In this document: in pieces, positions 1 to 6,461 of the stretch
Position numbering within the stretch: position 1 is the first letter of the stretch
Layout of the letters: the number at the start of each line of letters is the position of its first letter
Source of the DNA: Solirubrobacter deserti
Lineage (GTDB): Bacteria > Actinomycetota > Thermoleophilia > Solirubrobacterales > Solirubrobacteraceae
Reading direction: 5' to 3'
DNA: 64,000 nt
NCBI RefSeq assembly: GCF_003344625.1
Contig: NZ_QPKJ02000003.1
Coordinates: 883,777 to 947,776, forward strand
Notes under the pieces: generated by a model
Database searches by the model: none
Told to the model about the DNA's origin: nothing
What the model saw: the letters and a program-made list of their open reading frames with translations, nothing else
Program-made: the position numbers and the translations under genes

Positions 1-248
1 GCACCGTCGCTGGTGATGTCCGGGAAGTCGCGGCGCACGGCGCCGCTGGCGTCCAGGAACGTGAGCGAGCCGCTCGGCCGGCCGAGCTCGTGCATGGAGC
101 CGGCGAGGTAGGCCGTGTCGCCGTCGATCAGGGCGTCGGCGACCCCGTGGGCGGAGGGGAACGGGACGGGGGCGGAGCCCGGCGAGGCGGCCGCGGGAGC
201 GGCGCACAGGAAGGCGGCGAAGCAGAGGAGGGGGGCGATCCGGGGCAT
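1..248 (-). CDS. Secreted protein, N-terminal part only
   Basis: Only the first 82 codons lie in the window; the gene runs off the left edge. The ATG gives a clear signal peptide (MPRIAPLLCF start, hydrophobic core, Ala-rich cleavage region ending near residue 22). The mature part contains short strand-turn units such as DGDTAYLAGS and GSLTFLDASG, the style of delta-60 or PQQ-like beta-propeller blades. The family cannot be fixed from 60 mature residues. It lies downstream of the hexosaminidase gene on the same strand with a 28-base gap, so it may be the last gene of that operon. Function unknown; exported location is the supported claim. Confidence 0.6.
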   Translation of the reverse strand, partial: MPRIAPLLCFAAFLCAAPAAASPGSAPVPFPSAHGVADALIDGDTAYLAGSMHELGRPSGSLTFLDASGAVRRDFPDITSDG

Positions 249-276
249 GGGCGCGTTGGCTCTATGCCCCGATCGC

Positions 277-1536
277 CTAGCTCTTAGACCACTCGACTTG
301 CGTTGATCGGTGGAAGCCGACGCCGAGCCCGTCGAGCAGCTCACCGTGGCGCGCGAGGCGGGTCCGGAAGTCCTCCCACGAGCGGTGCCGCGTCCAGCCG
401 ACCTCGGCCGTCGCGAGCAGCCGCGGGAAGACCATCGCGTCGATGTCGGCGCGGGTCTCGATCGTCTCGGTCCACAGCGCGGCCTCGACGCCGATCACGT
501 CGGCGCCGTCGATCACCGTCTCCGGGTCCCAATCGTAGGCGTCGCGGACGTCGACGGCGCCGGCCCAGGTCAGGCCGAGCCGGGTGTCGTCGTCGTACTT
601 CTGGTCCAGATAGGTGTGCGGCGCGGGCGACATGATGAGCGGCAGGCCCTGGTCGGCCGCGGCCTTGGCCGGCTTGGCGTCGGACCAGTGCTGGACGATC
701 GTGCCCTGCGGGAGCTTGGCCACACCGGCCTCCTCCCACACGATCGGCGTCTTGCCCTGCTCGAGCACGAGCGAGCACGCGTCCCACATGAAACGCACAT
801 AGTCCTCGTGCGCGAGCCCTTCGACCTCGTCGCCGCCGAGGTGGAAGTGCTCACCCGGAATCGCCCGCACGACGTCGCCGAGCCAGCGCAGGACGATCTC
901 CGACCGCACGTCCAGCGACACGCCCGGGCTGCTCCAGGTGGTGAAGGGCTCGGGCGCGTCGCGCCCCCACAGCTCCGGGTAGGCGCGCAGCGCGGCGTTG
1001 ACGTGGCCGGGGACGTCGACCTCGGGCACGACCGTGATCGAGTGCGTCGCCGCGTGCGCGACGATCCGGTCGTAGTCCGCGCGCGTGAAGAACCCGCCGG
1101 CGCCGCCGCCGACCGCCGTCTCGGCACCCACCGCGGTCAGCCGCGGCCACTCCGGCACCTCGATCCGCCAGCCCTGGTCGTCGGTCAGGTGCAGGTGCAG
1201 GACGTTGAGCTTGTAGAGCGCGGCGAGGTCGAGCAGTCGCAGCACCTCGTCGACGCCGAAGAAGTGGCGGGCGACGTCGAGCATCACGCCGCGCCACGCG
1301 GAGCGGGGCGCGTCCTGGATGGACAGCGGACCCGACGTCTCCCCGAGTTGACGCAGCGTCGCGCGGCCGCGTGCCTCACCGGCGTCGTCGGCGGCGCTGA
1401 AGGTCACGCCGTCGGCGGACACCGAAAGCGAGTAGCTCTCCGCGGGCCCGTCCGAGCGGGCGCAGTCGAGGTCGCCGGGCAGCGCGACCGGCTCACCCGG
1501 CCGCGCCTCGAGCACGGCCGGGGCCGGGATGATCAC
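277..1536 (-). CDS. Beta-N-acetylhexosaminidase, glycoside hydrolase family 20
   Basis: Releases terminal N-acetylglucosamine or N-acetylgalactosamine from glycans such as chitin or peptidoglycan fragments. The N-terminal ~75 residues form a reduced GH20b-like domain; the catalytic barrel follows, with RGVMLDVARHFF (82-93), HLHLTDDQGWR (114-124), PEVDVPGH (171-178) and the catalytic Asp-Glu pair in HLGGDEVEG (D236, E237). At 419 residues it is compact for GH20. No signal peptide is visible, so it probably acts in the cytoplasm on imported disaccharides. The GTG start overlaps the stop of the preceding small gene as GTGA, implying translational coupling. The family call is firm; the natural substrate is unknown. 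Confidence 0.93.
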   Translation of the reverse strand: MIIPAPAVLEARPGEPVALPGDLDCARSDGPAESYSLSVSADGVTFSAADDAGEARGRATLRQLGETSGPLSIQDAPRSAWRGVMLDVARHFFGVDEVLRLLDLAALYKLNVLHLHLTDDQGWRIEVPEWPRLTAVGAETAVGGGAGGFFTRADYDRIVAHAATHSITVVPEVDVPGHVNAALRAYPELWGRDAPEPFTTWSSPGVSLDVRSEIVLRWLGDVVRAIPGEHFHLGGDEVEGLAHEDYVRFMWDACSLVLEQGKTPIVWEEAGVAKLPQGTIVQHWSDAKPAKAAADQGLPLIMSPAPHTYLDQKYDDDTRLGLTWAGAVDVRDAYDWDPETVIDGADVIGVEAALWTETIETRADIDAMVFPRLLATAEVGWTRHRSWEDFRTRLARHGELLDGLGVGFHRSTQVEWSKS

Positions 1537-1796
1537 GCGGGGGTGGGCTGGCCGCCGCCGCGGCCCTTGACGACCTTGGTCGCCACGAGCGCGGCCACAC
1601 CGGCACCGACGACGACCGGAATGCGCTTCACGATCGGCGTCTTCTTCGCGACCTTGTAGACCGCGGTGCCCTTCGCGGCCTTCTTGGCGCCCTTGGCGCC
1701 GCCGCGAGCCGCCTTGGTGGCGGTCTTGATCTTCAGGTAGTCGACAGCAAGCTCAGCGACCTGCTGCTTCCGGCTCTTCTGCTTTCTGAGGGCCAT
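1533..1796 (-). CDS. Small lysine-rich protein with one membrane segment
   Basis: An 87-residue protein of unknown function. It has a strongly basic N-terminal half (many Lys and Arg, AARGGAKGAKKAAKG), then a hydrophobic stretch VVVGAGVAALVATKVV near residues 62-77 that could be one membrane helix, and a short Gly/Pro tail. It sits 18 bases after the pyrophosphatase gene and its stop overlaps the start of the hexosaminidase gene, so it is the middle gene of a three-gene transcript. No recognised domain. The conserved operon position and GTGA coupling support it being a real gene. Confidence 0.7.
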   Translation of the reverse strand: MALRKQKSRKQQVAELAVDYLKIKTATKAARGGAKGAKKAAKGTAVYKVAKKTPIVKRIPVVVGAGVAALVATKVVKGRGGGQPTPA

Positions 1797-1814
1797 CTGG
1801 CAAAGGTACCCCCA

Positions 1815-3428
1815 TCAGAGTGCCGCAAGCACCTTTGGTGCGACCTGCTTCTTGCGGCTCATCACACCCGGCAGCGGGATCACGTTGTCGACGGCCTCGG
1901 TGGCGAACGCGCTCTCCAGCGGGCCGGCGTCGCCGCTCACGTACAGGTCGGTGTCCTTGGCCATGATGTCCGTGACCATCAGCGCGTAGACCGCGAAGCC
2001 GCTGCGCTCGCGGACCTTGTCCATCGCCGCGAGCAGCTCCGCCTTGCGCGACTCGACGCCCTGGCCGACCGTCTCGACCTGCGCGATCCCGATCGTCTGT
2101 CCGCCCGGGAGCTCGTACTCCTTGAGGTCGCGCGACACGATCGAGTCCGCGTCCACGCCCTCGAGGTCCGACGTTCTCTCGAACATCTCGCGCCCGAAGG
2201 CCATCGGGTCGATCGCCAACACGCGCCCGAGATACTCGACGGCCGCCCAGTCGCGCTCGGTGGTGGTCGGCGAGTTGAGGATGACCGTGTCCGACATGAT
2301 CGCCCCGAGCAGCATCCGCGCGGACGAGCCGCTCGGCTCCATCCCGTTCTGGCGGAAGCGCTCGATCACCAGCGTCGAGGTGGAGCCGACGGGGTCGAAC
2401 GTCGCGCGCACCGGCACGGTGGTCTCGATCGACCCGATGTGATGGTGGTCGAGGATCTCGACGATCTCGGCCTGCTCGACGCCCAGCACGCTCTGCGCCT
2501 GCTCGGCGTGGTCGACGAGCAGCACGCGCCGGGGCTGCGGGCTCACGAGGTCGGTGCGCGTGACGAGCCCGATCGGCTTGCGGCCTCCGTCCACCGCGAC
2601 GGCCGCGCGGTAGTGGACCTCCTTGACCTCGTCGGCGACGTCCGAGAGCAGGTCGTCGGGCCGCACGGTCAGCGGCTGCGGGTCCATCAGCGCGCGGCAC
2701 GGCGCCGACAGCGTGATCATGCGCGCGGTGACGTAGCTGTCCAGCGGCGAGGTCACGAGCGGCACGCCGCGCTCGGTCGCCAGCGCGACCGTCTCCGGCT
2801 CCGGCGCGACGCCGTTGGACACCACGAGCAGGCCGACGCCGAGCTCGATCGCCGCGTGCTGCGCCGCCTTGCGGTTGCCGACCACGGCCACGTCGCCCGG
2901 GCCGATCTCCGACGGCAGCGCGCCGATGTCCATCGCCATGCACCAGATCTGGCCCGCGACCTCGTCGTCGCCGCCCGCGAGCACCTCGCCCTGCAGCACC
3001 TTGACGATCGCGCTCACGCTCGTGGGCGCGTCCAGCTCGGACGGCTCACGCGACTCGCGGATGTACCGGCGAGCGAGCGCCCGCTCGGTCATCACGCCGG
3101 CGAGCGCGCCGTCCGGGTTGACGATCGGGACCAGGTCGAGGTCCTGGCGGGCCATCAGCCGGCCGACCTCGCGGATCGGCTCGGAGCTGTCGGCCTGCGG
3201 GAAGTCCTCGCGCATGACGTCGCGGACGCGCAGCATCACGTGCGGCAGGAACTCGGGCTCGGGCGCGCGCGCCTGCTCGAGCACCCAGCGCGTCTGCGTG
3301 TTGAGCTCGCCGAGCCGGACGGGGACGTAGCGGTTGCGCGGATCCACGCGGCCCATGAGCTCCGCGTAGCCGACGGCGGACGCGATCGAGTCCGTGTCCG
3401 GGTTGCGGTGACCGGTGACGTAGATGAT
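1815..3428 (-). CDS. Family II (DHH) inorganic pyrophosphatase with CBS and DRTGG domains
   Basis: Hydrolyses pyrophosphate using Mn/Co at a DHH active site; CBS-DRTGG members are controlled by adenine nucleotides. Order: DHH motif GHRNPDTDS at residues 6-14 of this model, CBS about 65-125, DRTGG about 130-245 (GDVAVVGNRKAAQHAA), second CBS about 250-305, rest of DHH with EILDHHHIGS, and DHHA2 to the end. The first ATG (position 3356) would remove the metal-binding GHRNPDTDS motif. The same frame stays open upstream to a TGA at 3452-3450 but has no ATG, GTG or TTG. I therefore place the start at ATC 3428, where relatives have Met. A rare AUC start or a sequence error are both possible. First gene of its operon. 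Confidence 0.88.
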   Translation of the reverse strand: MIYVTGHRNPDTDSIASAVGYAELMGRVDPRNRYVPVRLGELNTQTRWVLEQARAPEPEFLPHVMLRVRDVMREDFPQADSSEPIREVGRLMARQDLDLVPIVNPDGALAGVMTERALARRYIRESREPSELDAPTSVSAIVKVLQGEVLAGGDDEVAGQIWCMAMDIGALPSEIGPGDVAVVGNRKAAQHAAIELGVGLLVVSNGVAPEPETVALATERGVPLVTSPLDSYVTARMITLSAPCRALMDPQPLTVRPDDLLSDVADEVKEVHYRAAVAVDGGRKPIGLVTRTDLVSPQPRRVLLVDHAEQAQSVLGVEQAEIVEILDHHHIGSIETTVPVRATFDPVGSTSTLVIERFRQNGMEPSGSSARMLLGAIMSDTVILNSPTTTERDWAAVEYLGRVLAIDPMAFGREMFERTSDLEGVDADSIVSRDLKEYELPGGQTIGIAQVETVGQGVESRKAELLAAMDKVRERSGFAVYALMVTDIMAKDTDLYVSGDAGPLESAFATEAVDNVIPLPGVMSRKKQVAPKVLAAL

Positions 3429-3466
3429 GGGGAGCGCGGAGATGGGCGATCAGGATACGGCGCTCC

Positions 3467-3504
3467 CTCCCGGCGGCCCGGCCCTCCTGGCCGGGCCGCG
3501 GGAG
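3467..3504. promoter_or_regulatory. Strong GC hairpin overlapping the pyrophosphatase ribosome site
   Basis: CTCCCG plus CGGCCCGGCC pairs with GGCCGGGCCG plus CGGGAG around a CTCCT loop: 16 paired bases with one bulged G. On the minus strand the outer arm overlaps the purine-rich GGAGGGAG (3470-3463), the only Shine-Dalgarno-like sequence before the pyrophosphatase gene. It could hide the ribosome site or act as an attenuator. There is no T-run, so a simple terminator is less likely. Confidence 0.5.
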
Positions 3505-3594
3505 AAGGTGACGCCCTGTGTCAGGAGGGGGGTCCTTGGCAAGAGCGTCGTGTTCCGGTCCTCGGCGCGCGATACGCAGCGGCGGGCGCGGGGG

Positions 3595-3623
3595 TTCAAA
3601 TGCCGTTCCGGTTCGGCTATACA
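3595..3623 (+). promoter_or_regulatory. Predicted leaderless promoter of the Ser/Thr kinase gene
   Basis: TTCAAA (3595-3600) and TATACA (3618-3623) are separated by exactly 17 bases. The expected transcription start, seven bases after the -10 hexamer, is the A of the ATG at 3630. No Shine-Dalgarno sequence precedes that ATG, so a leaderless mRNA is the simplest reading. It also favours 3630 over the upstream ATG at 3600, which would overlap the -35 element. Confidence 0.55.
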
Positions 3624-3629
3624 GCGCAA

Positions 3630-5720
3630 ATGGGCGATCTCGCGCCGGGCATGGTGGTCGCGGGCTACCGGATCGAGGCGCTGATCGGGCGCGGCGGCAT
3701 GGGCGTGGTCTACGCCGCCCGCCAGACCGGGCTGGACCGCGTCGCGGCGTTGAAGGTGATCGCGCCCGAGCTGCTCGACGACCCGCAGGTGCGCGAGCGG
3801 TTCCTGGCCGAGGCGCGCGCCGCCGCGAGCGTGGACCACGCGAACGTCATCCCGGTCTACGACGCGGGTGAAGCCGACGGCGTCGCCTACATCGCGATGC
3901 GGCTCGTCGGAGGGGAGGACCTGCGCTCGCTCGTGCGGCGCCGCGGGCCGCTCGAGCCGGACGCCGCCGCGGAGATCGTCGTCCAGGCGGGCGCCGCGCT
4001 GGACGCCATCCACCGCGCCGGCTTCGTGCACCGCGACGTCAAGCCGGCGAACCTGCTCGTCGACGACGAGGAGCACGTCTACCTGACCGACTTCGGGCTC
4101 GCCAAGGCGGTCCTCACGCGGACCGGCGGCACGCGCACGGGCCAGTGGGTCGGGACGCTCGACTACGTCGCGCCCGAGCAGATCCGCGGCGGGCGGATCG
4201 ACGCGCGCGCGGACGTGTACGCGCTCGGCGGCGTGCTGCACTACGCGCTCACCGGGCGCGTGCCGTTCGAGCGCGAAGGCGACGAGGCCAAGCTGTGGGC
4301 GCAGCTGTCGGCGCCGCCACCGCAGCCGTCGGCGCTGCGGCGCGGGCTGCGGCGCTCGTTCGACGGCGTCGTGGCACGGGCGATGGCGAAGGTGCCCGGG
4401 GAGCGCTATCCGTCGGCCGGCGACCTGGGGCGCGCGGCCCGCGCCGCGGTCCGGGGCCGCGCCGCGGCCGAGCCGGAGCGGATGGTGGCCCGGGGCGCGG
4501 CGGCACCCGGCGAGGCGCAGACCGAGCCCGGCATCGCCGCCGAGGCCTCCACGCGCACGGCCCGGCCCGTGCCGGCGACGGGCGAGGGCGGTGCGCGCCG
4601 CCGCTGGCTCGCAGCGCGTCGGTCCGCTGCCGGCGGCGCCCGCGGGTCCGGTGGCGGCGCGCCGTGGGCGGACGCGACCCCGGTGACGCGCCGCGCGACC
4701 CGCCGTCGGCTGCGGCCCTGGCTCGCGGCCGCGGCGGTCCTCGCGGCCGCGGCGGCGACGGGCGTCGCGTTGGCGACCAGTGGCGGGGACCCGCCGGGCA
4801 GCGCGGCCACCTCGACCGCCACGCCGACGCGGTCGCCCGCGGCGACGCCGACGGGACCGGACGTGCGCACCGCGGCGACGATCGAGAACGTGAGCACCCG
4901 GCCGACCGGGATCGCCTACGCGCGCGGCGATCTGTGGGTCATGAGCCCGTACTCGGCCTTCCTGACCCGCATCGACGCGCGGACCAACCGCGAGCGCGGG
5001 CAGCACCCGAAGGTCGGCCTCGACGCCACCGCGATCGTCGGCCACGGCGACAGCGTCTTCGTGACGCTCGGAACCGATCGCCGGCTGATCCGGCTCGACG
5101 CCGAGACGGGCGTGCAGCGCTGGAGCGTGCGGGTCGCGGCCGGTCCGCGGCGGCTGGCGGCGGACAGTCGCGACGTGTGGGTCGCGACCAGCTCGCTCGC
5201 CGGGGTTCCCGGCTTCGTGCAGCGCTACGACCGCGCGACGGGCGCGCTCGAGCAGACGATCACGGTCGCGGAGGGCGTCGGCCCGCTCGCCCTGAGCCCG
5301 CAGGGACCGTGGATCGTCAAACGCGACGCCAACCAGCTCGCACGCCTCGATCCCGAGACCGGCCAGTTCATCGATGTCGTTCCGGTGTCCGGGCCGGTCC
5401 GTTCGATGAGCTACGGCGCCGACGCGGTCTGGCTGGTGATGGCCGAGGAGGACGCGATCGCCCGCTTCGGTATGGACGGCAAGGGGCCGTTCACCGCGGC
5501 CGCGGGACGCGCTCCGACGACGGCCGTCGTCGCCGGCGGTCACCTGTTCGTGTCCAGCCGCAACGACCAGTCCGTGCTCGTGCTCGACCCGGACGGGCTG
5601 CGCCCCACGCAGGACCCGATCCCGGTCGGCCTGAACCCGATCGCGCTCGCGGCGAGCGACGGCTCGGTGTGGGTGACCGCGCTGGGCGACAACACGGTCA
5701 CGCGGATCGACTACCGCTGA
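3630..5720 (+). CDS. Membrane Ser/Thr protein kinase with extracellular beta-propeller
   Basis: A PknB-type eukaryotic-like kinase of 696 residues. The kinase domain covers about 12-275: glycine loop GRGGMGVVY, lysine in AALKVI, catalytic HRDVKPANL, metal-binding DFGLAK and APEQ. A Pro/Arg-rich linker leads to one membrane helix (PWLAAAAVLAAAAATGVAL), a Thr/Pro stalk and an outer domain of repeated YncE/NHL-like blades (GDLWVMSP, RDVWVATSS, DAVWLVMAEE, GSVWVTALGD). Propellers replace PASTA repeats in kinases that sense a non-muropeptide ligand; the ligand is unknown. The gene converges with an FHA-domain gene, a likely phosphoprotein-binding partner, and their ends overlap by 23 bases. The alternative start at 3600 would add 10 residues. 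Confidence 0.92.
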   Translation: MGDLAPGMVVAGYRIEALIGRGGMGVVYAARQTGLDRVAALKVIAPELLDDPQVRERFLAEARAAASVDHANVIPVYDAGEADGVAYIAMRLVGGEDLRSLVRRRGPLEPDAAAEIVVQAGAALDAIHRAGFVHRDVKPANLLVDDEEHVYLTDFGLAKAVLTRTGGTRTGQWVGTLDYVAPEQIRGGRIDARADVYALGGVLHYALTGRVPFEREGDEAKLWAQLSAPPPQPSALRRGLRRSFDGVVARAMAKVPGERYPSAGDLGRAARAAVRGRAAAEPERMVARGAAAPGEAQTEPGIAAEASTRTARPVPATGEGGARRRWLAARRSAAGGARGSGGGAPWADATPVTRRATRRRLRPWLAAAAVLAAAAATGVALATSGGDPPGSAATSTATPTRSPAATPTGPDVRTAATIENVSTRPTGIAYARGDLWVMSPYSAFLTRIDARTNRERGQHPKVGLDATAIVGHGDSVFVTLGTDRRLIRLDAETGVQRWSVRVAAGPRRLAADSRDVWVATSSLAGVPGFVQRYDRATGALEQTITVAEGVGPLALSPQGPWIVKRDANQLARLDPETGQFIDVVPVSGPVRSMSYGADAVWLVMAEEDAIARFGMDGKGPFTAAAGRAPTTAVVAGGHLFVSSRNDQSVLVLDPDGLRPTQDPIPVGLNPIALAASDGSVWVTALGDNTVTRIDYR

Positions 5721-6291
5721 GGCGCGCGAGCGCGGCGCGCTTCTCGTTCTGCGCCAGCGCGGTGAGGTCGAACCGCTCGTAGAGCGCCGACAGCGTGCCC
5801 TTGACCGTGTCCACCGAGAGCGAGAGCTCGGCGGCGATCGCCTGATTGCTCGCCGGCGCGGTGTGCGGGTCGCTGCGCAGTGGCCGCCCCAGGGCGTCGA
5901 GCACGCGCTGCTGCGCGGGGGTGAGCTTCACCGCGGCGGCCGCCGTGGCCGCGTCCCGCGTGCGCGCGGCCGTGGGGTCGTGTCCGCACAGCTCGATCAC
6001 CGTCGCGCCCACGGTGATCGCGTCGCCCGCGACGAGCCGGCGCCGGCCGTGCACGCGCTCGCCGTTGACGAATGTCCCGTTGTGCGAGAGCCCGTCGTCC
6101 TGCAGGACCCATTCCGGGCCGAGCCGGACGAGCTCCGCGTGCACGCGTGAGACCTCCGGGTCCCACGGGAGATTGACCTCGCAGCCGGCGCGGCGCCCGA
6201 TCGTGACCTTCACGGTTGCCGCGCCGAGCTCGACCAGCCGCCGCCGGCCGGTGGGATCGCGGTAGACCAGGAACGGAGCGGGTGCGCCCAT
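5698..6291 (-). CDS. FHA-domain protein with C-terminal LuxR-like helix-turn-helix
   Basis: A 197-residue two-domain regulator. The N-terminal FHA fold (about 15-105) has the phosphothreonine-binding landmarks IGRRAGCEV, SRVHAEL and NGTFVNGERV. After an Ala-rich linker, residues about 120-185 resemble a GerE/LuxR DNA-binding domain (LTPAQQRVLDAL, SNQAIAAELSLSVDTVKGTLS). The likely role is to bind a phosphorylated protein and alter DNA binding, placing it downstream of the kinase with which it overlaps tail to tail. The ATG at 6291 starts just before the FHA fold; in-frame codons farther upstream add an unlikely basic extension. Target genes are unknown. Confidence 0.85.
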   Translation of the reverse strand: MGAPAPFLVYRDPTGRRRLVELGAATVKVTIGRRAGCEVNLPWDPEVSRVHAELVRLGPEWVLQDDGLSHNGTFVNGERVHGRRRLVAGDAITVGATVIELCGHDPTAARTRDAATAAAAVKLTPAQQRVLDALGRPLRSDPHTAPASNQAIAAELSLSVDTVKGTLSALYERFDLTALAQNEKRAALARLSGSRSA

Positions 6292-6349
6292 ACGGGCAGT
6301 GTCCGGCAACGCCGTGGCGCGGGGGTGCCACCTAGGGGTGGACACGCCT

Positions 6350-6361
6350 GCACCCGGGTGC
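6350..6361. promoter_or_regulatory. Perfect 12-bp palindrome in a divergent intergenic region
   Basis: GCACCCGGGTGC reads the same on both strands. It lies in the 170-bp gap between the divergent FHA gene and the lipoprotein gene, beside a second imperfect inverted repeat (CCACC-TAGG-GGTGG, about 6329-6342). A regulator-binding site for either gene is possible, but G/C-only palindromes arise often by chance in DNA this GC-rich. Confidence 0.25.
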
Positions 6362-6461
6362 GCTCGATCGCCACCCGGGAACCGTGGCCGGCGGCCGGCC
6401 CGGGCGGGAGCCTGCGAGGTGCGGGCGGGAACCCACCCGACCGCTTCCTCGGAGGTTCTCA

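Noticed and set aside
310..1659. Long open frame on the plus strand opposite the hexosaminidase gene
   Set aside because: Its translation is Arg/Ala/Val/Gly-rich with no domain, and it mirrors a gene with a clear GH20 active site. Very GC-rich DNA keeps antisense frames open.
2439..3594. Apparent 390-residue N-terminal extension of the Ser/Thr kinase
   Set aside because: It is antisense to the pyrophosphatase gene, has shadow composition, and the kinase fold and a good promoter begin at 3630.
3586..3612. GGTTCAAAT resembling the T-loop of a tRNA
   Set aside because: The five flanking bases on each side do not pair, and no acceptor or anticodon arm can be folded around it.
3450..5543. 697-residue minus-strand open frame opposite the kinase gene
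   Set aside because: No motif, shadow composition, and it ends exactly at the stop that limits the pyrophosphatase frame.
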